Assembly: GCA_032207245.1 (NCBI GenBank)
Contig: CM063502.1
Span: 116,458,197-116,522,196 of the forward strand
Direction: 5' to 3'
DNA length: 64,000 nucleotides
Source: Pardosa pseudoannulata
Lineage: Eukaryota; Arthropoda; Arachnida; Araneae; Lycosidae
The notes below the pieces were generated by a model, which saw nothing but the letters and a program-made list of their open reading frames with translations, did no database searches and was not told the origin of the DNA. The translations under genes were made by a program, and so were the position numbers. Shown here in pieces: positions 27,127 to 40,495 of this stretch (within the stretch, counting starts at the first letter, position 1; each line of letters starts with the position of its first letter).

Positions 27127-28237
27127 ACATTTTTAGCAGTCTTTTATTTAGTATGGTAGATTGCTATCTTCTAGTTTCAGACATTAACATATAAAAACCA
27201 GTAATTTAAAATTTTTAAAGTTTTTGTTAAAAATTATAAGGACGAGTAGAAAACTAAATAAACGATAACAGGATATTATATTATTTAAAATTTCTAATCC
27301 ACATTCGACAAATGGACGATTGGACAAAAAGTCATTTATTATATCTGTAACTTTACTGTGTATACGAAAGAACATTAAACATTAAAAACAACTTATATTC
27401 CGTAGAAACACAGAAATATCTTATCTATTGGGAGGATAGAGTTTAAAGTGTTTATTTCTTGAAAAATATATCAGTATGAATTCGACCGATTAATAATTAG
27501 TACGAAACATTTTAGTAGTCTTTTATTTAGTATGGTAGATTGATATCTTCTAGTTTCAGACATTAACATATAAAAACCAGTAATTTAAATTTTTTTAAAT
27601 TTTGTTAGAAGTTATAATGAAGAGTAGCAAACTAAATAAACGATAACGTGACATATTATTATTTAAAATTTCTAATCCACATTCAATAAATGGACGATTG
27701 GACAAAAAGTCATTTATTATATCTGTAAATTTACTATGTATACGAAAGAACATTAAACATTAAAAACAACTTAAATCATGTAGAAACACAGAAATATCTT
27801 ATCTATTGGGAGGATAGAGTTCTTGAAGAATATATCAGTATGAATTCGACCGATTAATAATTAGTAACAAACATTTTAGTAGTCTTTTATTTAGTATGGT
27901 AGATTGATATCTTCTAGTTTTAGACATTAACATATAAAAACCAGTAATTTAAAAATTTTTAAATTTTTGTTAAACGTTATAAGGAAAAATAGCAAACTAA
28001 ATAAAAGATAACGTGACATATTATTATTTAAAATTTCTAATCCACATTGAATAAATGAACGATTGGACAAAAAGCCATTTATTATATCTGTAAGTTTACT
28101 GTGTATACGAAAGAGCATTAAACATTAAAAACAACTTAAATCCCGTAGAAACACAGAAATATCTTATCTATTGGGAGGATAAAGTCTTTATTTCTTGAAA
28201 AATATATCAGTATGAATTCGACCGATTAATAATTAGT
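27127..28237. repeat. Tandem triplication, ~364-380-bp unit
   Basis: Units start at 27127, 27507 and 27871 (ACATTTTTAGCAGTC / ACATTTTAGTAGTC) and each ends with GAATTCGACCGATTAATAAT. A 62-63-codon minus-strand frame is open in units 1 and 3 because the units are copies. Confidence 0.93.
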
Positions 28238-30592
28238 AGGAAAGGAAAGATTTTTTTTTCTATCTTAAAATACTCTGTATTTTAAAAAAGGCAGTTTCAA
28301 AGAATCATTATCTTGAAACATAATCAATCTTCAAAGAAATCTTTTCTTGTCTCCATGTTTTATTACTTTACTTTCATTTAATACTGCTTTGATCCCAATT
28401 GCTTCATTTTAAGACCAGACCATGCGGGTATGTAAAGAGCTAGCGACTTTTCCCGATGCAAAATTAAGTAGAAACTACTAAGAAAAAGAAAATAAGGCTG
28501 AAATTTACATTGCAAAATAATTAAGGCCAAAGCAGGGAGAAAATAATTTCACAGGGACACAAAATTTCCATTCATATTCGATTTCAACATGTTTTATTTT
28601 ATTAGATTCTCGAAAATGTCAATAAACTTTAAAATCTTATATTCATGTACAAATATTTTTATTTTCTTACAGACTTTTTCCACCCTATTTTAGGCAAATA
28701 TTTTCAAACAAAAATTGCTTTCTATCATAAAAGAATATTAAAAATTAATTAAACCTATAAAATCAAAGTTTCTAATTTTGTCGTTTTATATAAATTACTA
28801 TTTTTCACAGAAAAATTAATTTAACATATCTTTATACACATTATTAAACAAGCATGTAGGGATCATGTGTCAAATTATAACACTATTGTAAGTAAATTTA
28901 ACGTTACAGTAGACTTTTGTCTGGACGTAATTTGGCTGAAAATCCAATTTTTATATCCCCTTGATTTCTCAGATTTAATTAGGAATATGAATAGAAAGTG
29001 TGTTAAAATACCCATACTTTACAAATAACGTAACTACGATTATTACAAAATCAGACATTTCATTTCTTACTAATAACTACTTTAAACAGATTTTAAAACA
29101 TATTCGAATGTAAAAAATATTTGAAACACTTTAGATTAATTTCTCATCATAACATACCTTCGATATTTATTATCAGTTTAATTGCAGAAAATTAAATGAA
29201 AGTTAGCTAAAAGTAATGTTTCTAACCGCAAAAACTTATTTTTTTTAAATTAAAACAATTATTATACATATCTTGTATGGAAATATTGGATAATTTAACC
29301 TAATATTTTAACCTATAATATTATTTCTTAACTACATTTTTATTGAATGCTTACTGTAACTAAGTATTATTCTAAAGCATGTAACTTATTCTTGAAAAAT
29401 TATGATCCTATTGTATGTACATCTGCATGTGAAGGATTCATTTGAATTATTGAATAATACATAACTTTAGAAATTATTAATATTTTACACTGAAATGTTT
29501 ACTTCCCCATAATTTTCAAGCAGATACGTCAAAATCAAATTTAATTAATTTTGAAAGCCCACTATTTCCTTAAGAAGAAAAATAAAGTAGATAATAGTTT
29601 CGAAACTGAACTGGCCCTTTAAGAGAATCAATGAGTTTTCTTGTTAAAAGCTTACCAGAGTTTCAAACATCTATCTATTTTTATATCATATTTAAGCATG
29701 TTTTATATCGTCCTTATGTTTATCCTTATGTCTATCCTTATATATGTTTAGACATCATTATTATACTCAGGAATATTCTCTATTTCCTTTTTTAGCATAA
29801 CAGAATGATTTATAAAACTTGTGTTTAGATGAATTTGTAACGGCCTCGGTTTTCTTTCTTTCTTTTTTTTTTTTTTTTTTTTTTTTTAATATTGAAAACC
29901 ATATGTTTTGGTATTTCTTTCGTTATTCGTTATAAGTTTGGACATTATTTGAATCTCTGCATTACCAGATGTGTTATCAAGCAAACATGCCACATTTTTC
30001 AAACAAAAAAAAAAATACAATCAATTTAATTAGCAGTACTCTTAATTTAAAAGCTCTTGACCATACGATAAAACTACTTCGATATTTTTTAATTAAAAAA
30101 ATGTTAAAAATAATAATCTCTTAATGACTATACTGTTATAACTTAAGACTAATGTGGTTAAGACGAATGTGTAAATAATAACATTAAATTTGGCTTGTTT
30201 CTTATAAATCCTTAAATATTAATCTTTGATTCTGTCTAAATTTGTTAAATATTATAAAGGTAAAATCATATGGATTGATGTAAATCGTTGAAACTAATAG
30301 CAAACTGTATATTAACAAAAGAAGTCATAACTCTAAATCTACTGCTCTATTTATTGGAAACAATTGAAATGAAACCAGACATGACTCTATTCCTTTTAAA
30401 TGCATCCCACCTAAGTCATCTGAACTAAGTCTAAATGTGTCCTATGGATTACTGTGCATTTCGGTTTTTGAAGCAAGCATTATATAAGTGGCATCGTAAA
30501 ATATTGGATGGACTCTGGAAAATTAGGAAAGAGAAAGGGAACAAAACTAATCTTGTTCTTTAATATACATACTTCTTATATATACATGCACA
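28238..30592. other. Unannotated AT-rich DNA with a poly(T) run
   Basis: A T homopolymer lies at about 29861-29887, and a small TCCTTATGTNTA triplicate at 29711-29745. No gene recognised. Confidence 0.5.
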
Positions 30593-30821
<229 letters not shown>

Positions 30822-30889
30822 CTTTGTAAAATTCTCTACAATGACAGTAAATTGCCTACAATACAATAGTGAGTAAATCCTCTACAATT

Positions 30890-31440
30890 AGTCCAAAATT
30901 AATTTTTAACTCATTTAAGTATTGCAGGATATTTTACTAAGTACCTCTAAATAACATAATTAAAGTACTGCTTTATAAACAGTGAAAAGTATGTATTTTA
31001 AATCCTATGTTTAGTAAATAAATAGAATAACAATGTTAGGCATTTTTTTATAAAATATTTTACATTTCTAGAAGAAAATAAACTTTTTGTGCATTTAATA
31101 TTTTTGTTCTGGCACTACTTTTAATTGATTCAAGATTGATTTACTGGTTTATGCAAATTTAAGCAGAGTATTACAAATATTACATGATTTAACTGTGTCA
31201 AAAACAGTGAAAAGCACATATTTATAGTAAATAAACACAATAAAAATATTAAACGCTTTATAATAAAACATTTTACACTTTAAATAAAAAGAGTTTTCAG
31301 CTGCGTTTAATACTTCAGTCCAGAAATTACTCTTAACTGATTTAAGAACTGAAGCAAATTTTGCTAAGTATCACCAAAGTTACGTGATTAAACAACTGTG
31401 TCAAAAACAGTGTTTCTATATTCTCGTCGTGAATAAATTC
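30890..31440. repeat. Diverged tandem repeat, ~200-225-bp unit
   Basis: AACAGTGAAAAGTATGTATTT (about 30979), AACAGTGAAAAGCACATATTT (about 31204) and AACAGTGTTTCTATATT (about 31406) mark successive units. Between them TTTTACA(T/C)TT and TTTAATAnTT blocks recur. Confidence 0.65.
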
Positions 31441-31984
31441 GTCTCAAAAGCAGTAAATGTCAAAGAATCGATTACCAAATGAGTATAATCATTAATCTTT
31501 GTCGTCGTCTTCTATTCACCTCTTTCTCTCTAAATACACTGTAGCAATTGATAAAGCAACTGAGAAAAGATACGTTTTAACTCTTCCCTCCTCCTATCAA
31601 ATGTTTAGAAATTTTTAAGATTAAAACTTAACAAATAATGCTTCTTTCACTTAAAAAATACTTTTTAATTTGACACCGAGATGGGAAGTCATACTTTCAT
31701 GTAATCATATATAAATAAAACAAATTTTATTGTATTATTAAATCAAAGCTTCTTGAAAACTTTCTTATTTTATTGCTTATTTTATTTATTTTATAGCATA
31801 AAAAAAGTTGATTCGCTTTGGCTAGCTACAATTCTTTTTTTATGGCATCATATTAGTAATTAGACCTGGACATACTAGTTAAAACCAATACCAAGATTAT
31901 ACAAACCTCTATAGCAAAACTGATACTCGAACCAACGGAGTTTGGTACAAAAATTATTCTACTTGTATGATCATCGCTTGAAAT

Positions 31985-32586
31985 TGTTGTCAAATGAAAC
32001 ACCTTGGTTTGTTCACTCATACACAAAATACTAGTCAAAAGTACGTGTCTTAATCTAACCTTTGGCCAGGCTGACTTCTCAACTCCATAAAATAGTCAGC
32101 TTCTAATTGGGTAAGGGAAATTTATCCCAACGAATTCAATAATACAAGTTCTTACGTAAGCGGCTCATTTTAACTTGTTTGTTGCTTGAGAAGTCGATCT
32201 GCGTAATGAGGAATGCAAAACAACTTCGCTTTATGAGGTTCTGCTCGTGCCTGGTTCTGGGTTAGCCTAAGTTTTAGTAAGGTCAAATGTATTCATTTTT
32301 GTAATCGTTTTCAATGTTTTTCTTTTACTAGTAGTAATATTGTTTAACAGTTTAAGTTACCAGTTTAAAGGATTCTATACCATGTTTATTTGCCTTAAAC
32401 ATTTTCTTTGTATGTTTTAAGTAAATTAAACGTTAGTTTTATTTTTAAAAGTTTATGTTCATTTACATTTAAAACACATTGCTGATACTCTGCAACGATA
32501 ACTTTTACAATTCCATTTTTTTACAATTTCAGACTGTTTGAGAAGTCTGTTTAATTTTTAGTTTGACTAAATTAGATTGGCTATGA
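31985..32586. mobile_element. Solo LTR, copy 1 (602 bp)
   Basis: Starts TGTTGTC and ends CTATGA (expected CA), flanked by a perfect 5-bp target duplication GAAAT (31980-31984 and 32587-32591). The neighbouring tandem unit shows the empty site (CACTTGAAATATGCAG, 33010-33025), confirming the edges. It is highly similar over its full length to 60440-61039. TG...CA-type ends, 5-bp duplication and ~600 bp are characteristic of LTR retrotransposons after LTR-LTR recombination. Transcriptional strand is unclear. Confidence 0.88.
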
Positions 32587-32899
32587 GAAATATGCAGAAC
32601 TTTCGAAATCTTCTGTGACTTTACCGCTTAAAGTCTAGCCCCATTTCACAAATTTTTAAGATTAAAACTTAACAAAATATGCTTCTTTCACTTCAAAAAT
32701 TCCTTTTTAATTTGACAGCTAGCTCAGAAGTAGTGCTTTCCTGTAATAATATATAAATAAAACAAATTTTATTGTATTATTAAATCTAAGCTTCTTGAAA
32801 ATTCCCTTATTTTTTTTCTTACTTTATAGCATGAAAAAAGTGTTGATCCTGTTAGGCTCACTGAAATTCATTTTTTTGGCATCATAATAGGTTATTAGA

Positions 32900-33020
32900 C
32901 CTGGACAAATTAGCTGAAGCCAATACCAAGAGTATACAAACCTTTATGCCAACAGTGAGACTCGAAACCATGGAGTTTGGCACAAAAAAGTATCCTACTT
33001 AAGTGGTCGTCACTTGAAAT
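32900..33020 (-). mobile_element. SINE relic inside tandem unit 2
   Basis: Minus-strand reading gives CATGGTTTCGAGTCTCACTG then TTGGCATAAAGGTTTGTA, matching the B box and following GGCATGGATGTTTGTA of the intact SINEs. Counterparts lie in unit 1 (about 31885-31975) and unit 3 (about 33345-33435). Confidence 0.6.
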
Positions 33021-33505
33021 ATGCAGAACTTTCGAAACCTTCTCTGATTTTCACTAGCCACATTTAATGGTCACAATTTTTTAAGATTAAAACTTAACAA
33101 ATAATACTTCTTTCTCTTAAAAAATTACTTTTTAACTTGACAACTAACTCAGAAGTAGTATTTTCATGTAACCATATGTAAATAAAATAAATTTTGTAGT
33201 ATTATTAAATCTAAGCTTCTTGAAAGTTTCCTTATTTTATTTTTTACCTTATAGCATAAAAACATTGCGGATCTGGTTCGTAGAACTGAAATTATTTTTT
33301 TAGTTATTTTGAAACACAATAGATAATTAGTCCTGGACATACTAGCTAAAGCCAATACCAATATACAAACCTTTATACCAACAGCAGAACTCGATTTCAC
33401 GTGGTTTGGTACAGAAAAGTACCCTACTTGTATGACCATCGCTATGCTGAACTTTCAAAATCTTCTCTGATTTTCCTGCTTAAAGAATAGCCTGGTTTAT
33501 TTACT

Positions 33506-35062
33506 GTTAAAATTATTTAGTCTTAAGATAATCACGTTTTATTTTATACAAAATATAATACACAGTTATAAACAATCTAAACCATAATAATGTAGTATCA
33601 TTTTTAAAAAAACCAGGAAAACTATGCCATTACTTTCTAAAGCATTTTTATCTTTTCTAATATAAATGTTGACACAAATAATACAAAATCGTAAAGTTAC
33701 AGATCTAGTATAAAAATACATGTATTACGTGTAAACATGTTTATTTAGCAAACGTAGTTTTTTGAAAATAAAACCAAATTTTTAGAATTCAACTTTGGTA
33801 GAATGTGTCAAGATACTTATGTAATCAAAATATTCTTTTAGGAATAAACTAAAAAGTTAATTGATATAATGATACAATATATCAAGCGTTCTAAAAAAGT
33901 TATACAAACATTAACCTATATTTTGTTTCAATTCTGTAACATAGGGCATTTCATGTAGTTTAGTACAACGTAGAGATGACTAATATGACTGTCACAAAAA
34001 TTATGACTTCAGTATTTTCAGACACTTTCATTAAAGCACATATTTTCGAATATTAGTAGATAGAGAATTATTTGTTATTCTGCAGAATCATCAATCATTT
34101 TTAACCTATTCTACTTAAAGAGAAACAGTACCTTTTTAAAATTAAAATTAATTATAAAAGTTATTTTTATTATAGAATAAAAAAGGATCTCCTTTTAGGT
34201 TTAGCTTATTACAATTTCTTTTATAAGGCTCTCTATTTTTAAATATTCCCTTTTGTTATTTCAAGAGGTATATTTCTTAAATAACGTTTTAAATGTACAT
34301 AAAATGGAAAAATTGAAAATTTATTAAAGTGTTAGATAACTTTTAAATTAAGTATATTAGAAACTAAATTTGATATCAAATTAGAAAGTAAAATCTTTTT
34401 TCATCTTGTAGATTAAAATTTTAAATGCAGTTGGTATTTTAAAATTTAAATAAATTAAAAATTGTTAAAAAACTCAAAATTAAAAAAAAAATCTTACTCT
34501 AAAATAATATCTAGCGCTCCCATTATTGTAGTTGAAGATTGTAGGATAAAAAAATTAAAGATAATTTATTTCTGTTTGATATAAAAATTAGTTGCTACTT
34601 TACGAATTTCAAAGTTATATTAAAAATAGATAGATTTATATTATCTCTTTAGTTGGTGTGGCTATTTTTAAGTATTGTTTTGATTAATACATAAGTCAGA
34701 CCTTTAATAACGGTCTGAGAAAAAATTTATTCTAAGCAGAGGAAAACATTTTATTTTATATCGATCACTAATACATTGTTATAATGAAGACTTTTCAGCT
34801 CAAAAACAACTATGTCCCTTTAAGCAAGATGTCACTATGAACCTTTTCTATAAAATATCTATAATTGGTCGCATTAAACAGCACCTCGACATTTTTTCTA
34901 AATATGTTACACGTTAAACTGAAAAAAATGAAAACAAATTATTGATTTATTGAGTTTATATAAGATTTCAAATAATCTCTTGAAAGTAAAGCAGGTCCAT
35001 ATTGAGTGAGGTCTTACAAATTAAAAATAGTTATTGCAAAAGTATAGAACATAATATATAGT
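33506..35062. other. Unannotated AT-rich DNA
   Basis: No feature recognised. Confidence 0.45.
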
Positions 35063-35495
<433 letters not shown>

Positions 35496-35500
<5 letters not shown>

Positions 35501-38500
35501 GACTTTTTAAGCAATGTTAAGAACATCTGATTTTACAAACTTTAACTGACACATAAATGGCATACTGTACACCACAACACCATGACAAATAATAAAGAGC
35601 AATTTTAATCAAATACATATAAGCATGCACTTCTTTTCAAACTAGAAATGCAACCAAAATATTTATTTATCAGTTCACGCAAACATTATATTGTATATTT
35701 AAAGTCAAGTTAAATATGGAATTTACACTTTTAATGAATTTTAACCTTTGAATTATTTTCAAGATAATCTAGGTAAGTAAATTTCAAGTAAATCTATGTC
35801 TTTTAAATGAACAGGAATTTATATATAACTACTTTGCAACTCATAATATATTTTAATTAAACATTAAACATTTTAACGGAAAACGAATGATGATCTTTAA
35901 GATATATTATCTCATAATATCTCTAGTTACAGAGCTTTCATTTTAGATATTATAGGCCTAAGCGATTTTTATGATTCTAAAAAATGAGGAATACTTTACC
36001 TTTAATATTTTTAAACGTGTTTCTAAAATCAGAAATATACTTTTCGAAAAATCTAAAGAAAACTAAATAATAATATTTAATGTCTGTATCTTTGGTATTA
36101 AGATTTTTAAAACCTGTATGGTCTCGATATTTTTTCAATTGTAATCCATTTGTTTTATGTTTCTCGTGATCCAAATACAAAATTTTGAAACAGCTTTTGT
36201 TGTGAAATATTTTAAAGGTCCTAATACACGAAATATTTTCTATTCTAAAAGTAATTATTATCTTTACTAATATTAAGGAACTAAAAAGTCATATACCCCT
36301 TAGAAAGTCGATATATTCCATAGCTGAAAGCGTTAATCTATGAGACCTAAATTTTCAGCTAATAATTCAGTTAATGCAAATTTTTCCCAATACGATTGCA
36401 TTCTATATTTTCAAATTTGATTGCAAATTTCCATTAATATTTGTACATAAGTAATTAAATTGATATTTGAGTTGTACCAAATTTATAAAATTCAGCATAA
36501 ACGTATAATGCATGATTAAACAAATTTCTGATTCACAAGGTATTTGCTATTGTAGTCATGAAGTCTAAAAAATTACACAATCTTAATGAACTGAAATATT
36601 ACAGGTTGTAGCAAATTTTCTATTACTTTTGCTATCACTTATTATTAGGTTAAATACATTATAATTTTTGTTGATAAAAATGGGCATAACTCGAATAATT
36701 AATGTTTAGATTCTAAGATTTTATATCAATAAGTTCATTAAAACTATAAAATTCTCTACCTAAATCAAAACAAAACTAATTATTTCGGATGACACAATAC
36801 TTGTAAATATTCAAATCAAAGCCAAACTAATACTTTTGAATAACAAAATACTTCAAAATGTGTGTCTTTATGATACATCCAAAAACGTCCATGTATTATT
36901 ATATATGTTCAAATTTCATATAGGAGACAATAACATTACAGAGTAGTATTAGTATTACATCGTGTTTATGACCAATAAGGTTTTAAAGACTCCCCCAATT
37001 TGATCTTGTTTCAAAGAAAAAATTTCTCCTATTATCATCAAATATATAAATCTTATTACCACCTATATATCGACTTTTAAAAATCTATGTGCATCACTTT
37101 CCACTAACTTTTTGTGGAATAACTAAATTTTTAAAACCATCAATATTTCAATGTAATGAAGCCTTGGTCTAACCTACTCCCATTAAATAATAATAACAAT
37201 GATAATAATAAAGATTATTATCATTGATAGTATAAGAAAAGCTAAAGTATAAGAATAAGAAAAGACTTTAAATATTTAGGAGACATAGAGATTATTTCAT
37301 CTACAAGAATTAATTCAAGATGTAGAGATGCAAAAAAATAATTCTAGTTGTGGCACCGTATTTTACCATTTATTAGTTTCTGAAGCCTTACAACCCTGTG
37401 CGAAGAAAGGAGAAATCTCGTAGTCACCAAGAACAACTGAAGTCATTGTAACAACTATTTTGGTATTCTTACTACAACACGGAACGAAAATGACCACGAA
37501 AACTTGATTTTCTTTTCATGATGACACCGGTAAGACTTTGCTTTTCCTCAAACCCTTGTTTAGTGAAAATCCAATAATGTGGTTTTCTTTACTTTTTATA
37601 AACAACAGGAAAATAAAAACAGAATAATCGAGTTTTTTTTTTCGCCTTCGACTCTTCATTTTCTTTTTCTGAAAAAACTATTGAGAAATAAAAGCTTAAA
37701 TCATTCCCTTCAATTGATTAGGTGATCCCCATAATGCAACAAAATATTATTATCTTTATTATGGTTTATTACGTGAAATTTCGTAAGGATTATACCCTAA
37801 AAGACTAATTATTAATTGCGAGAAAACCAGATATGTTTTCACATTAAATAAAGTCTAGGAAATATTTTTATCTTAACCGGGTGTTTAAATAAAAGATAAA
37901 GCTATTATTGAAAGACATTAGTGTCATTATACTTAATTTACTCGTTAAATTTTAATTCCCCTCTTTCATCCCCTATTTCCTGGTTATGAAACCTATAAAA
38001 TTGCCATTTCCTTTTTAAAACAAAATGTTTTAATTGCCTTTTGATTTATGACATTGTAAAGGCTTTAGTTATACAATTTAAAACAAACCTAGTCTTTTAA
38101 AATACAAAAGTTTAAATGGGCGTATTCCATGGTGGTATAATCTCTAAGTTTGTTACATATTTCCAATTGTTTTATTGCATTAAATAAGATAAAATCCAGA
38201 AAAAATTGCATTAATTTTAAATACTGACAGAATAAATTTACAAGAGTATATTTAATTAAATGTTATTTCAAAATTAAGCAATTAATTTTGAAATTACTAT
38301 GCATATAAATAACATTTTTAAGAGCGAACAGTTTATGCTGATTCTATAATAAATCAATTTTAAACTTTAATCTATAAAATGTTTGAGCTTTTAAATTACA
38401 AAAGCTTGTGATAATACTCAAAATAGACTTAAATAATGTTTCCATTACTTTTATTTTTCTATATTAATTGTTAAACCCAAGAATAGAAAATAGAAAATAG

Positions 38501-39045
38501 AAAATTCTTTACTGTCTCATCATTATACAACAAGAATTCCTGACATCTTTAATATATTCTTAATAGTTATTTTATTAATTATCGAAAGCATCATATAATT
38601 TTAAATGCATCAGTCTTCCCTAAACTGTAATCAATAGAAGTATATAGTACAAATTATATTAATAAATAATGATACAATAATCTTGTTTAGTAATTATAAA
38701 CACTCTATAATCATCCAGCCACAGAAGGATTCCTTCTGATAAAACACTGTTCCCTCTATCTTTGTTCCCATAAGATGGACCGTTGAAACACCAACGACAA
38801 CTCTTGTCCCTCCCACAAATGAATAAGGAAGTTATCCTACAACATTAGAGACTTATCATCTTCTCTATTGTTTTCACTTCCCAGTCACTCTCTACATGGA
38901 GTATTTCCTTTGGAAGGAACAAACTGATCTTGTAAAGGAATCTATTGCTACTTTTAGGCAAATGGGTTTCAATATAAAGCTCTTGCTGTCATAACCTTAT
39001 CGTGTGCGATATTTATTTTCCATTTCACTGTTTCCCTTTTGAGAG
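35496..39045. other. Unannotated AT-rich DNA
   Basis: 3.5 kb without a recognised gene or transposon end. A small (ATAGAAA)3 run lies at about 38484-38506. Confidence 0.5.
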
Positions 39046-39683
39046 ATCTCTAAGCAACCATTTGTGATAGCAATAATAACACTATATTACAAATTAATAA
39101 ACATCTTATTTGATTGTGTGCTTGTTACAGAGATTCAAACTATGGTTTAATTACTGGAAATGAGAAGTTAATGAATTATTCAAATTCTTTAAAAACATTT
39201 TACCATTTTTTTAAAGATTTTATTATGTTTTTAACGGTCATCTATTATCAATGTTTTATAATGTTAGTTTTAAAAGATATAATTCAACTGTCTTACTATT
39301 TTAAAAGCATGTATTAATAGGTTTTTAAATTTGATTCGATTAAAATGAATAAATTAAATAATTCATTATATCTCTAAGCAATCATTTGTGATAGCAATAA
39401 TAACACTATATTACAAATTAATAAACATCTTATTTGATTGTGTGCTTGTTACAGAGATTCAAACTATTTTTTAATTACTGGAAATGAGAAGTTAATGAAT
39501 TATTCAAATTCTTTAAAAACATTTTACCATTTTTTAAAGATTTTATTACTTTTTTAATGGTCATCTATTATCAATGTTTTATAATGTTAGTTTTAAAAGA
39601 TATAATTCAACTGTCTTACTATTTTAAAAGCATGTATTAATAGGTTTTTAAATTTGATTCGATTAAAATGAATAAATTAAATA

Positions 39684-40495
39684 CAGTCATACCTGTCTAT
39701 CTCGAAACCTGCTTATCTCGAAAACCTGTCTATGTCTAATTTTTTCAATTTCCCTACATTTTGAATAAAAATTTAAGGTATTTTCCAAACCTATCTCAAA
39801 TTATTTTTTCCCAAACCTGTCTATCTCGAATTTTCATAAGAAACACAACATTCCAGTTTAGAACCTTATTGGGTTGAGAATCGCACAAGTTTCCATTTCC
39901 AGGAAATACATTTCTAGTTTTCTCTCTCGGAGGGTTGTTTGGTCAAGGACTGGGTGAGAATTGTACTAAAATCGAGTTCTCTGCTCTGAAATAAGGGATT
40001 GGGGTTGAGGAGGGGGGAATAGGAGACGGGAGAAATTTCTTTTTGGAAATAGAACTGGTTCTCAGTCTATAGCCTAATAACTAAAGTATCATCTAGCATA
40101 TTGCTGTCTCAATTTTAGAGCTAAAAATGGCAGGTGTTAAAAGAAAATTAAATGTTTTAACCATCGAAAAAAAATGGAAATTCTGTCATTTTTGAAGGAA
40201 AACCCTTCTATGAAGAAAACCGTAGTCGCCACTAAATTTGGAATTCCACCCAGTACTATCTCCACTGTCATGAAAAACAAAGATATCGTACAAAAGAACT
40301 TCGAAAACGGCTGTAAAATAATGAAAAAGAGCCGTGCATGTAAATATAACTAAAAGTAGTTCAAATTTTCAGTATTGTGTATTGTGTAAAGAAATTTTCT
40401 TTGTCTATTTTCATAAAACCTGTGTATCTCGAAACCTGTTTATCTTGAATTTTTTTTTTTACTCCCAAGAGATTCGAGATAGACAGGTTTGACTG
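39684..40495 (+). mobile_element. Tigger/pogo-type DNA transposon, internally deleted
   Basis: 812 bp, TA on both sides (39682-39683, 40496-40497), with termini CAGTCATACCTGTCTATC and, reversed, CAGTCAAACCTGTCTATC. Subterminal repeats of the CCTGT(C/T)TATCTCGAA type occur at both ends. It contains the start of a transposase gene (40127-40353). It is nested in unit 2 of the tandem array at the sequence AAATAATTC, intact in the other units. Length is well below an autonomous Tigger. Confidence 0.92.
40127..40353 (+). pseudogene. Tigger transposase N-terminal fragment (CENP-B-type DNA-binding), frameshifted
   Basis: Starts MAGVKRKLNVLTIEKK, then needs one extra base: the A run at 40167-40174 has eight As, and a ninth would restore the frame. 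Beyond the shift the reading is ENPSMKKTVVATKFGIPPST, the helix-turn-helix typical of the CENP-B/Tigger N-terminal DNA-binding domain, and it ends at TAA 40351-40353. The second DNA-binding domain and the DDE catalytic domain are absent. Non-functional. Confidence 0.85.

Larger units (their letters stand above)
31610..33505. repeat. Tandem triplication, ~430-bp unit, interrupted by a solo LTR
   Basis: Units begin at 31610, 32651 and 33075 with AATTTTTAAGATTAAAACTT. Removing the 607 bp inserted in unit 1 gives periods of about 434 and 424. Each unit contains TTAGACCTGGACA, then a decayed reverse-oriented SINE segment (for example 32920-33010, GTGAGACTCGAAACCATGG), so the SINE was present before the sequence multiplied. 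Confidence 0.88.

Noticed and set aside
31853..33439. Minus-strand frames at 31853-32038 and 33164-33439 as related genes
   Set aside because: They share words because they lie in units of the same ~430-bp tandem repeat; the first runs into the solo LTR.
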